NCBI GenBank assembly: GCA_963281155.1
Contig: CAUJLY010000005.1
Location: 372,001 to 436,000 of the forward strand
Direction: 5' to 3'
Source of the DNA: Rhabditophanes sp. KR3021
Taxonomy: Eukaryota; Nematoda; Chromadorea; Rhabditida; Alloionematidae
DNA length: 64,000 nt
Of the stretch, positions 21,734 through 33,328 are shown in pieces (the first letter of the stretch is position 1; the number at the start of each line of letters is the position of its first letter). The notes beneath the pieces were generated by a model that was not told the origin of the DNA, did not search any database, and saw nothing but the letters and a program-made list of their open reading frames with translations. Position numbers and translations under genes: made by a program.

Positions 21734-22348
21734 TTAAAGATACTTTGAGTACAAAACAATATCTACAACAGTAAAAATAAATGCCCATACGTAAAGTCCA
21801 GCAGCTTGAACCCACCCTAATACAATAGAATTTGTTGAAGAAAATTCAAAATTATTATTATAATACAAATTACCCCCATCATAGGGTCTTCTTCTAAAAG
21901 ACGGTCCCTGATTGTTATACCTATAATTTTGACTAAAGTTTAAAGTATAGCTGTAGCCACAAAATTCTGTAATATATCCGAAAGCCAAATAATATTCCAG
22001 TGCAGCACAGATAAAATACGAAAATGCATACACGGCATTTGCACCCATAAGTATTGCTTTGTTTTCACATTTTCTGTCCATATCATTACGAAGCGAATAA
22101 TTTGAAGCAAAACTTGCAATTGAACAAAAAATTGGCCATATTATAATAAGAATTTGGACCCATATGAAACCACCATAAGATCTTGCTAATCCACCCCATC
22201 GTGCAACTGAACAACTTGACTCGCAATAGGTTAATGAAGTAGAGGTGCAAAAAAGAGGTCCCCATAGAATTAGAATCAAACACCCCAAAGTAAGACACAA
22301 ATTAATGAGACTGAATACTGGAAAACGTTGACAAACGCCACACGACAT
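21734..22348 (-). CDS. four-pass membrane protein, GPxFC family member D
   Basis: Intronless, 204 residues starting MSCGVCQRFPVFSLIN. Landmarks: ILWGPLFCTST after TM1, YFICAALEYYLAFGY in TM3 and VLGWVQAAGLYVWAF in TM4. A longer Asn/Tyr-rich loop lies between TM3 and TM4 (about 130-165), the most variable part of the family. It is the intact relative of the two pseudogenes lying beyond it. Confidence 0.78.
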   Translation of the reverse strand: MSCGVCQRFPVFSLINLCLTLGCLILILWGPLFCTSTSLTYCESSCSVARWGGLARSYGGFIWVQILIIIWPIFCSIASFASNYSLRNDMDRKCENKAILMGANAVYAFSYFICAALEYYLAFGYITEFCGYSYTLNFSQNYRYNNQGPSFRRRPYDGGNLYYNNNFEFSSTNSIVLGWVQAAGLYVWAFIFTVVDIVLYSKYL

Positions 22349-22744
22349 CGTTTTTCTTGACAAATAATGTTTGATTAAAATTTACGTCTTTTAAAGGTTT
22401 TCGAATTCTTTTGATCGAACTTTATGAATATGTTAGTAACACACTCCTCTGCTTTTAGCTTTTGTGACCATACTTTTCATGAATAAAATCTTTTTGTTCA
22501 ACTATTTCGTTGTCATTTTAATATTTATTAATACATTAAAAAAGAACAATGCCCGTTAAAGAAAACATTAAATGAACCTAACTTTAATAAATAAATATAA
22601 TTTGTGACAATAAACGTTTTCCACAAAATTTAAATCATGATTCTTCTCGATTATTAAATTATTAACATTCCTGCTAAATCTAAATTTAAAAATTGAATTA
22701 ATTGTATAATTGAAGTTGCCTCCTATCGAGTTGAAAGAGTTAAT

Positions 22745-23332
22745 TCAAAGATATCTAGAGTACAAAACAATATCTACAAAAGTAAAATAGCTGCCATACG
22801 TAAAGTCCTGCAGCTTGAACCCATCCTAAAACAATGTACATTCATACTGTAGCCATTTTTTAACAGAGCCGTCTCGGGTGTTTCCAGATCACTGTCTTTG
22901 TTTAATATAATTGTTAAATGTATTGCCAATTACGTTATTATTATCGCCACACGAATTCTTAGCATATCCAAAAGCTAAATAAGATTCAAGTCCAGCACAA
23001 CTCAAATAAGAAATTACATAGAAGGTATTCGCATCGATAAGAATTATTTCATTTCGCGGTTTCTTTTCATATCATTGAGATTTAAATAATTTGCGCCAAA
23101 ACTTGAGATTGAACAGACAATCGACCATATTATAGTAATAATTTAAACCCAAATCAAACCGGAATTGGATGATGCCAATGAAGTCCATTGCTCAGCTAGA
23201 TTCGCAAGAGTATGATAATGCAGTGTAAGTGCACAAAAGAGGTTCTTATAAAACTATTATAACACATCCAATAGATATGCACAAATTAAAAAGACTGAGG
23301 ATTTGAAAACGTTGGCAAATTCTGCACACCAT
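22745..23332 (-). pseudogene. pseudogene E of the four-pass family
   Basis: It aligns along its whole length with member D, from MVCRICQRFQILSLFN to VDIVLYSRYL, but contains in-frame stops (after CVIIVL, and within the first extracellular loop) and several frame shifts. The WGP motif is changed at the stop. Its third-loop sequence (GNTFNNYIKQRQ) is close to pseudogene F, pointing to a shared recent ancestor. Confidence 0.8.
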
Positions 23333-24293
23333 TTCTTGTCATACAATAATTAATTGAAATTATGCTTTAACAATTAATTAAAGATAGTTTTTATCTTACT
23401 TTTGGAGGTTTTATAATAGCTATTATATTCTTTGATTGAGCTTTAATAATTGTGCTCATAACACGTCTCGTCGGTTCCATCGTGTATGCATGGGCTTTTT
23501 ACAAAAATCACTTTTTTGCACAGCTGTTTAATTGTCATCGTAATATTTATTAATCCATCATAGAATTCCTTTGCAATATCATTAACATATACCTAATTTT
23601 GATAAGAAAACATAATTTCAATTACATAAATTATACCAAGGTATTAAATTGGTTATCCATGGATGGTGGTAAATTTACAAATAAAATATTACTGATTACA
23701 GTTTCAATTAGTAAAAAGTAGAGATTAACATTCATATAATTAAAATAAAGAGTACACTATTGTGATTAAAGAAATCTATGATTCATACTTTTATTTCCTT
23801 TTATAGTTTTATCGTGATAACGTTCATTTATATGAGTGAGACATTTTGCTTTTTATGATAGGTTCAAACTAAAGATATAGCTCATTTAAGGAATTTGTCA
23901 TATTACTATGTTTGTTACATTCTTCACAAATTGTATCAATTTTGTAATATGAATCATTTTTCAGTGTTTGGGTCAAGCGATATTTATTTTGAGTCATTTC
24001 AAGAAGGGATAATCTACGTTCTAGAGTAGTCATTTATGCTAATTTCAATTAAATGTGCCTTAAGTCATCTGAAACGTTTTTATTTTAAGCGTTTCTTCAA
24101 AATGTAACTTTATTTAGAGCTGCATATCGGTGAAAAAGCTACACATCCTCCATTATATTTAAAGTTTTTTAGACGAAGGCAAAAAGAGAAGAAATGTATC
24201 AATTAATATTAAATCAAAAAAGTTAAAGCCATTTGAATTTGAGAGAAACTTGATATTACTTTGCGGACAGCTGAAAGCTCTAATTAGAAGAAG

Positions 24294-24897
24294 TTAAAGA
24301 TACTTTGAGTATAGAATGATATCTACAACTGCAAAAATAGTTGCCCAAATGTAAAGTCCCGCACCTTGAACCCATCCCAATACAATATAAATCTGTGGGG
24401 TATATGTATGCTCTTCAACAGGACCGTCTCCGGTGTTTCCATACAACCATCTTTGTTTAATATAATTGCTAGATGTATTGTCAGTTACACTATCATCATA
24501 ACCACAAGAATTTGTAATATATCCAAAAGCCAAATAAGATTCAAGTCCAGCACAAATTAAATACGAAACTGCATACACCGCATTTGCATTAATAAGAATT
24601 GCTTTTTTGCCGTATTTTTTATTAAAATTACCACGCATTCACAAATTAGTGGCAAAACTTGTACTGGAGCAGATAATTGTCCAAAGTGTAATAATAATTT
24701 GAACCCAAATGAAACCGGAATCGGATGATACTAATAAACCCCATCTTGGAACAGAACAACTTGATTTGCAAGAGTATAATAATGTAGTGTAAGTGCAGAA
24801 AGAAGGTCCCCATAAGATTAATATTAAACATCAAATAGATATCCACAGATTAATAAGACTAAATAGTGGAAAACTTTGACAAAAAGCCACACGCCAT
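24294..24897 (-). pseudogene. pseudogene F of the four-pass family
   Basis: The C-terminal half is still open (24294-24638, ending VVDIILYSKYL, with VLGWVQGAGLYIW). The N-terminal half has one extra base early in MACGF, an in-frame stop before LILILWGPSFC, and a second stop after SFATNL. It is less decayed than E. Expression as a two-pass fragment from the internal ATG at 24638 is possible but not supported by any promoter feature. Confidence 0.75.
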
Positions 24898-25497
24898 CTT
24901 TCGTGAAATGATCTTTTATTGTAGTCATTTTTACTTCTTTTTATAGATTTTTACAATCTTTTGATTCAAACGTTTATTAAATGTTCTCCTGATTTTTTTG
25001 ATCTGCTACTTATGATTATCATGAAAAGCACCATTGTGTAAGATTATTTCGGGTTATTTTAATACTTACCAACACATTAAAGAAGAATAACCCCCTTAAA
25101 GTTAATCTGAGGATTAATTCTGATAAAAAGGTAATTTACGATAGTATAACTTTTCCAAGTAATTATATGCTTCGTGATTTATACATGGTGGTAAACACAT
25201 TCATTAATTAGATATTGCTGATTAAATTCCATTTAATATGATAAAGAGAGTACTATGGTAAATTTGGATGGGCTCAAAAAAACTGCAACTCATACTGTTC
25301 GTTTTTTTGTAGTTTGGACGCAAGAATTTTTATTTTTACCAGTAAGAGTTGCTGTTTTTATAATCTGGCCAAACTAAAAATATAACTCAACCTATGAATT
25401 TGTCATATCATAATTGGCAAAGTAATCACATTGATTTTAATAAGAATCTTCGAGGAGTTTATTTTATCATAAATACAAATTTATTAAAATGAAAAAT

Positions 25498-27424
25498 TTA
25501 TGTACAGTAAGTTGATAGATTGACAAAATAGTAACCAATGCCAACAACACCCCACACTCCAACAATCCCAAACACCTTTATATCAAACAAAAAAATACAC
25601 TGAATCAACAAGAAAATACCCACCAATCTCAGAACCAATTGACTCGAACTTAACCCTTCCTCACCACCCCCATTTAATTCATCTTTTGTATCGACAAAAA
25701 ATATGGACAAAACCACGTAGAGGATTCCAAACGTCGCAGCTGTCAACAACGTTAATAGGATGACAGATAAATAAATGGTAAGACTTTTGAAATGGTCAAA
25801 TTCAATTTGGCTGAAGATGGAAGTGGCGACGGTTGTTGCTACCACGAAGATGCCTAGCCAAATGTTGGCTTCTTTGTTTGTGACGGTTCTTTTGACGATT
25901 TTGGGAGAAATTGGGAATGTTTGGAGGTTGATGTGGGGAAGAGGGTTCGTAGAGGTGGCAAGATTTTGAACATTTTTCGATCACACAAGGGTCCAGGAAG
26001 CAATTGTGGTTTGTAGATAGAGACCCATAAGTTGTATGTTTACAAATATCTCGTCTCAACATTTCATCCAGTTCATCCTCTGAACTTGTCTCTCCATCCG
26101 TCGAATAAGTTGTCTTTGAGATTAAAGATTCATTTTGAATAGAATGGTAAGAAACATTCCTAGCCTCCCCCAATCCAACTTCGATTGCCTGTCCCGTAAA
26201 AACATCTACATAAACAACCACATTCCCAATTACCATTCTAATAAGTTCACAAAATATCGTAATTTGAAAGACTACTTTGACGTACATTTCATCAACCATC
26301 AACTGCAAACATAACTGAATTGCCAACACAAAAAGAACTGCAACCCTAGGCGAGCCTGCTTTGCCGTAAATGTGTTTTAAATATTTGCCACAAATCAAAT
26401 TATCATTAGCCATTGAAAAGACTAGTCTAGTAGTGGGAACAAAAGATGCCAGGCCAGCTGCGGCTAAACCACAAACACCTCCTACAGACATCAAGTACGT
26501 GCCGGCTGAGCCTGTTTCTTTGTTAAATGTTTTGGTGTAGAGGATTGTGTTGAAGGATGGCAAAGATTCGGGAGGGATATTCACAGATAAAACTGCAAGA
26601 CTGAATAGGCCCAGGAAGGTTCCGAATAGATAAAAGAAAATGTTGCTTGCTATTTTTATAGATTTATGAGGTTTGTCCACTTCATCGGGAACGGAATCTA
26701 TTTGATTAAAAAAACTGAATGAGAATATAATCCATGACACAAATTTTAGTATTTCTTTAGAATGTGTTAAATTGAAGCCATCCACATTGGCCCACTTGTA
26801 TGGTATTTCCAAGTGCAAAAATATCACAATCCCACATGTGGTCAATGTAAATATGCAAACCAATAAACCCGCAAAAGAGATTGTCTTAACGACTCTCATA
26901 CTACAACATAACATTAATCCTGCCATTATCAAAGACAATATTTGATACAAATCTATGGGATGTTCTATATAATTGAGGACATTTTTTAGAGGATTGTCTA
27001 CTTTGAAAGCTTCATACACTCGTCCCCGAAATAGAAAGTTCGTGTAGACAGATAAGATATAAGTGAGGAGATGTGTTCTCAGAATGTATTGAAATAACAT
27101 GACCCATCCAAACACAAATCCACCAAACCTGCCACCTCTTTTCATGACACAGCAATACATCGAATTATTTGTGGGATACTTATCAATGATGTAAAGAATG
27201 TTTCCAAAATTGAGATAAATCAAAAAGATGGATACAATCAAGATAGGAATTAATATACAAACATCACTTAACTCATAACATAATCTAGGCAATACTATAT
27301 ACGTCTGCATTGCAAATGTCATGACTCCGAATATAGCGATCAGGCCAAATATGCCTAGACGGCGATTCCATTCTGAATGAATATATTCAGACAAATTTAA
27401 AGGTTGCCTTTCGTAGTTTAGCAT
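25498..27424 (-). CDS. divergent cationic amino-acid transporter-like permease (APC/SLC7)
   Basis: A minus-strand frame from ATG 27424 runs to about 25,975, where one base too many (five T at 25973-25977, plus strand) breaks it; with four T the frame continues to TAA at 25498, giving 641 residues. About a dozen hydrophobic segments are seen. QIDSVPDEVDKPHKSI and the region GAGTYLMSVGGVCGLAAAG...PTTRLVFSMANDNLI match the cationic amino-acid transporter (SLC7A1-4) core, where GFD.IATTGEE and PR..YAMARDGLL occur. TM1 lacks the usual GxG substrate loop (IAIFGVMTFAMQTYI), so transport activity is doubtful. CTTGCAG just before the ATG is a possible trans-splice site. An extended cytoplasmic insert (about 430-520) precedes the last segments. 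Confidence 0.7.
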
Positions 27425-28450
27425 ATTCCTGCAAGTAAATACTATTCTACTGTTATATATTTGAAATAACGATAGGCACAAAAAAAGGAAACATAATATG
27501 GGTCGGATAAAGTAATGTTTAGATTTATGCTTGCGGCCCTAATATTTAATCGCACCAACTAAAACAACACATTGTTCCTTTGTAAAACAATACACAAAGA
27601 CAATATTATAGTTACTTATATATAAAAAAAGACCCTTGATTTATGACTTATTTCACACAAACTTAAAAAGGAAATTCCATACTAAAGAGATAGAGACATC
27701 TGGCAGGCTTTGGCTAAAATTGTCCATAAAGTGTATTAAGTTTTAAGATTACTATGGGGAATTGTAAAAAGATGGGTGATTATCTAATTTGGATGGTAAC
27801 TCTATTGACAGATAAAAAAGAAAAGATAGGAGAGGTTGGTTAAGATTTTTGACTTGAATGTAAAAAGTAATTGAGTGGAATTGCTTTTTTGGCAAAATAT
27901 TTTTATGTTGATTATGCGGGAACATCTTATTTTATATGTTCCTAAAAACAATCACCAACATGTTTTTGGTTTACTAAAAAAGAAAAATAATAAAGTATCG
28001 GAAACTGTATGTACACAATTTTGATGTTTTTTTAACGTCATATCCTGCTGATATTGAGGAACATGGATAAATAAATAAAGTTTCATCCACTTTTATCTCT
28101 TTTACATTTAAACAAAGTTGTTAAATAAAAAGATCAAATTAATGTCAACGGGAATATTTATGATAATTGATGGTGACAAAGATAGGCGTATCTCGTTACT
28201 ATTAATTTAGCAAAAGTACGCATTTATGTATTTATTTACCTTTTTTAAGGTCAGACAATTACATTTTAAAAAATTACACAATTCATTACAAAACTCTATT
28301 TTATTTATGGTCTTAAGCACTCAAATAATGATTAAGACAAAGAAAATATTCGTTCATTTCAATTACATATTATACACATTATGGCGGAGAGGTGGTGGAC
28401 AGTTTTTAGGTAAGTGACACTTACTGGAAAAGCTTAAACAAACAGAATAC
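27425..28450. other. intergenic region, about 1 kb
   Basis: AT-rich sequence upstream of the permease and downstream of the PDZ gene. No coding exon, tRNA-like structure or strong promoter motif seen. An open frame at 28226-28417 has neither homology nor splice context. Confidence 0.3.
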
Positions 28451-29104
28451 CTATTCCTTTGGCTTCTTTGCAGGGACTTTCTTCAAATGCTTGCCTTCAG
28501 TATCAGAGGAGATATACTTTGTACAAGGGACATCATCAAATTGAACAGCACAAGCTAAAGCTGCAGCTTGTTCTTGGTCCTTGATCAATTTAGACTTAAT
28601 ATTATTTTGTGTTTGAGCTTTCCATGCCTCCGCAGCATCACCGCAAATTCGTTGGCAATCTGAGTTTAGACGAACAGATGCAACACAACTGCCGGTTTCC
28701 TTTGAGACATTAAGACGTTGAATGTGTTGTTTCCTAACATCATCTAAATCTCTTCTGATCAAAAAGGAAACTTTTCCAGATTCTTTTAGGTTCTTGCAAA
28801 TGAGGTTCCTACCTTCCTCTCGAGTAGAAATCTTTTCTCCATTGATAGAAATGATTATGTCTCCTATTTCAAAGATATCTTCAGCAAAACTTCCAGGTTC
28901 ACATTTAGACACATAAATTCCACTTCCCCTCACAGAAAAACCAATGCCGATTCTTTTTCCACCGGTGTTTGAATTCCAATCTAATTCAAGGGTCTTTTCA
29001 ATGGTCCCAAGCGGCTTTTCGGTGTCGATGTTAATGAGACAATCAGTCGTCTCGTGTGGCTTCTTAGTCACAGCTGAAACAGGCATGACCTCCTTACCCG
29101 ACAT
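28451..29104 (-). CDS. small single-PDZ protein
   Basis: Intronless, 217 residues. A PDZ domain occupies about 36-117: the carboxylate-binding loop is RIGIGFSV (51-58), followed by IYVSKCEPGSFAE and GDIIISINGEKI, the normal PDZ strand order. The C-terminal third is helical and charged and ends in a Lys-rich tail (KKVPAKKPKE). Single-PDZ proteins of this size are numerous in nematodes and act as scaffolds binding C-terminal peptides; no specific orthologue is apparent. The stop codon abuts a GTATTC sequence, so an alternative C-terminus by splicing cannot be excluded. Confidence 0.75.
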   Translation of the reverse strand: MSGKEVMPVSAVTKKPHETTDCLINIDTEKPLGTIEKTLELDWNSNTGGKRIGIGFSVRGSGIYVSKCEPGSFAEDIFEIGDIIISINGEKISTREEGRNLICKNLKESGKVSFLIRRDLDDVRKQHIQRLNVSKETGSCVASVRLNSDCQRICGDAAEAWKAQTQNNIKSKLIKDQEQAAALACAVQFDDVPCTKYISSDTEGKHLKKVPAKKPKE

Positions 29105-32100
29105 GACGTGTTGATTAGCAATAACGAGAAACTTTCAAATTGCCTTCATTTCAAAATGAGAGCTATATAAAACCTGGAAATTTTAATATTATTATTACTA
29201 AATTTAAATGTCACTATAACCAAACTTTAATGTTAGTAGAACCAAATTTTGATACTACTAAATATTACTAGTAGTATGCACATTTCTACATACATCCCCC
29301 GAATTTGTAATAATTAACTACACTCAGACAGGAAATCTTTATATTCCAAAACCAACTGAAGCATGCACCTTATCCGCTCATCCCATCATGAAAAGTGAAA
29401 AGTAAAAATTAAAAAGGTAATTGCATTCCATTTTTTGGTTGACTAAGTTAGGGAAGGTTTATATTGGCAATACAATACAAATTATATTATTATTTATTGC
29501 AATTTAATAAGACCAACCTTTGTAATGATTGTAGTCAAGCTTTTTTATTACATTGTTTTATAACCGTTTGGTCTATTTGAATTAATTTACGATTAGATAG
29601 ATGAAAACACAAGAGTCTTTTATGAGATCCTCAAAAATAATATCTATCTACAAATGTGCAATATAAAAGGAAATAGATTGACCATGTCAATGGACATACA
29701 CACATTTTGACCATTCGTTTTAACATGTTATTATACACCTCAACTAAAAATCATTTTGACTAGTATGTTCCCTCTGTACACTTTTAATTGTTATTTTTCA
29801 TTATGATTATATTATATTATTATCCTCTCTTCTATTTTCGATACTTGATTTCCATATTCAATGATCATGCCTTGTTTAATTTTGTTTATTATTTAGTTGT
29901 TGTAATAAATATACTATTATTATTGCGAATTTAGCAACCACCTGCACTAAGTAAAAATAACATTATTAATATTATTATTGTACCTTCTTTTTTAAATTTC
30001 CTCATCCATTTTGACAAAAGAAACCATTCCACAAAATAAGTTTCTCCTCATACATATTCATCTAATCCTTTAAGTCGCTGAAAATGAGAAGACAAGCTTC
30101 TTAACTTTATATTTGTACAACTATTCTTTGACATCAATCATAAAAAATATAAAGACTATTTGTTTGTTAAGAAAATGATATTGTGTTTAGCCAAAAAAAC
30201 CTTGAGTTAAGATGACCACCTGTGAAGAAGAATAATTTGGAATAAATTTTGAATTGAGCATAAGATAACCTTTGATGGTTATGAATATTAATGCACCACA
30301 TTTTTAGATTCCATTTACCAAACTTTTTTCTTATTTAAATTAAATTTGTCGCAACTGATCCGGTCCCGTTTAAAAAATCGTTATCTTCACAAACATCCAT
30401 TTTGTAATTTAACCACTTACTTACCACAATATTTTGATTTTCACCATTCCTGTCAGCTTAACAACTTACCACCACTACCCTCCAACATACACCCCAAAAC
30501 ATTGGAGCTCTTTTCGGATATAGGGCCTTGTTAGAATACATCATACTATTACTTTCTCCAAACCTGTTCCAAACACTAATCTCCAATGTACAGTCCAACT
30601 TTGTTGTGTTAACTTTTTGATATATAGAGAGGACTTGATTATTATTATTATATCATCACCTCCATTTATTGCAAATATTATTATTTTTTACAACTTATTA
30701 GTATTCAACACATTCGACTATTATTACAACTGATTCTTATTTTTGACATCACCTATTTCTCTTGGACTGGACATTAACTTATCCTTCAAATTTCAATTAA
30801 CTTAATGGATGTATCAACAAACACCTTTTCTATCACAATTCGTTCATAATGACTTTGTTTGTTGTAAAAATACATAAGATAAGCTTCAACTATTATATGG
30901 TAGATAGGTATGATAGTTGGTCATTATATTAATTGGTATTTCTTTGAACAAAACTTCCAAGCTGGTTGCTTTTAATGAGGCAAGGCAGGAAGGTATGTGG
31001 CAATATATCGCAAAAAAGGAAGCAACGCCGTTGTCCTTGGGATAATCACTTCACTTTTAATGCTGCCCTTTTATAAAATACCATTTGATGACAGCTGTTT
31101 TGTGTGTTGTGGTTATATCTATAATAAGCCACCGTTTTACCTTCTTTTTACCATCGTTTGGAGGATAAATAATATTATTACAACATCACCTTCCCTTAAT
31201 CACAATTGCGGATTATTTGACTTTCCTGTGAAAGCTAAACGTCCCACATCTCCACCCAACCCACACCACCACTATTTGTATTAATCTTTTTTTCTGCCTC
31301 TCCCTTCATTTTTATTAATTATCCAGATATTAATTAGTCAGTTTGACAAAAAAGATCCTACATTCAATAAACAAGTGCGCATCCATCAAAAGTTAATTTA
31401 TTTATTTGTAAATGTCTCCTTGCATCATCCAAATCTCCTTTACACTTAAATTGTGAGGATTTCTTAAAAATAGTTTTGTATTGTACCTTTTTGTTTGATA
31501 AATTTATTTTAACAAAACTTCTAAGATCCTCCAACATTAAGTATACATATGGTAGAGGACACCTCTTTTGGGAGGAGATAAAGAAGATATTTTTTGCGAT
31601 CAAATTTTGGTTTCATTAACTCAAGCTTTTGACTGAAACTAGTATTAAAGTATATAAATTTGTTTTTGTGTCTCATTAAAGATAGTAAATCGCTGTTACA
31701 CATTGAGGTTTAAAGTTACAATCCACTTAATTAGAAGGTTCTTAAGTCGAGGGATATATTGTTTGTTTGTCTTAGATAACATTTGGAGAGGGTGTTTAAT
31801 TTGATCATAGATACACCTTGCCTTTGGAGATGGTTTGATTGGTTTGAGGGTACGATTTTGCAATTTTGTAAAAAACGTCCACCACCTAAGCTTAAATAGT
31901 TAATATTCCTGATTTTGATGTTATTTTTGTGATTTGTCAAGGTTGTGATAATTAAATGGCACCACCAATTAAAGTATTACCACCAACTTTAGTTTATATT
32001 TAGAACCTTGATCCTACCTTAATTCTTGTCTCCTCCACTTATCAGATCACGGGGCTTGTGACTTGACTACCTCGTTTATAAATAAGTTTGTTGCCTACCA

Positions 32101-33328
32101 TCTCCTCATCATACACTTTAATTACCTCAAACTTTACCACCCATTTATTATATTATTTATTATTGTTATAATGATTTCAATTTTTATAAGATGATACTTA
32201 AATTTAGTTTACATTACTTCTGGGAACGTGTGCTTCCTCTTCAGGTTCATCACACCTAATTTATTAGTATTTTTATTAGATTTTGTTAGATTGTCATTAT
32301 TATACGATTTTAATCATATCAAATTTCAATTGCCACAATCACGAACACGTTTAGAATTGTACTTTACCTATATTTATAACTTATTCCTCAGAAAATTATT
32401 CAGAGATATGTGATTTGCAATGTGATATACTCTACATCTAATTAAAGGTACCTTTATTTATATTTGCGTGGTAAATAGATGGATCCCTCCATTGTCCTAG
32501 GTAATAATCGACTCATCATATTATCACCAGGCCTTTTTGATCACACCACTTTAAATAGTTAAAAGACTCATTACCAAAGAGGGATCTTTTTTAGGTTGGC
32601 GGTGTTTACCTGTCCATTTATTTGATTCATTATTTCCACCTATATTGGTTTAGAAAGAGAAACGTTGTCAACAAGACAAAAAGAGAAGTTGGATGTGATA
32701 TGGTGTTTGTTTAGGACTAGCGGCACACGAGGGGTCATTTCTATTCATACAGTCTCTTTTCAACCTAGCCTCGCAAAAAAAGAAGTCTCTACTACGTAAT
32801 AATAATCAACTTTTGTCAAAAGAATGAGATTATAATAATTTTTTAGTACAGAATATATTTTGTTTGTACACCTGTAACTCACTACAAATAACAAACTTCT
32901 TTACATATGTAAAATAGGTAAACTTAAAATGTGTTGTATTTTTGTAAGAATAAAAGTGGTCTCACATTTCTCAAATATACACTCCATTATCACCTCCAAA
33001 GCCCCTCTCTTACTAATGTCTTTCGAACCAAATTTAAAACAAACCGACCTTCAACACACACACCCAATTTTGTATTAAAAATTGTATTAAAAACAACCCA
33101 ACTTTTGCTCCCTTCTATATTTTTTTACAAATTTGACATGGAATGTGTGTGTATTTTGCGATTACCATCAAATATTTATCCCCCTACTAAAGATAGATTT
33201 GAAAGAATTTTTATTTGTTTTTTTTTCGTTTCTATTTTGATTGTGTTTATTTTTTTTATATACTTTTAGTCAAAATATTATTTTAACTATTTTTATTTAT
33301 GAAGACAACTTGATGAAACAAAATTAGT
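29105..33328. other. 4.2 kb AT-rich region upstream of DAAM
   Basis: This is the longest gene-free stretch. It has many ATT/TTA microsatellite runs (e.g. 29800-29990, 30630-30690) and alternating T-rich and A-rich blocks. No convincing exon was found. It probably holds the DAAM promoter, 5' UTR and possibly a long first intron. The ATG-containing islands at 30974 and 32479, each followed by a GT donor, do not join to DAAM in frame. Confidence 0.35.

Larger units (their letters stand above)
22745..25420. repeat. two diverged copies of a duplicated segment (pseudogenes E and F plus 5' flank)
   Basis: The segments about 22745-23910 and 24294-25420 match in order: a four-pass pseudogene, then a 5' flank with TCTTTTGATT-like, TTTTAATACTTA-like and ATCCATGGATGGTGGTAAA versus TACATGGTGGTAAACAC elements, ending near GGAATTTGTCATAT and GAATTTGTCATAT. 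Member D's upstream region shares the first few hundred bases. This indicates tandem duplication including promoter DNA. Exact borders need an alignment. Confidence 0.5.

Noticed and set aside
30997..31284. Open frame upstream of DAAM
   Set aside because: No ATG start, no domain, and low-complexity Pro/His tail; not distinguishable from chance.
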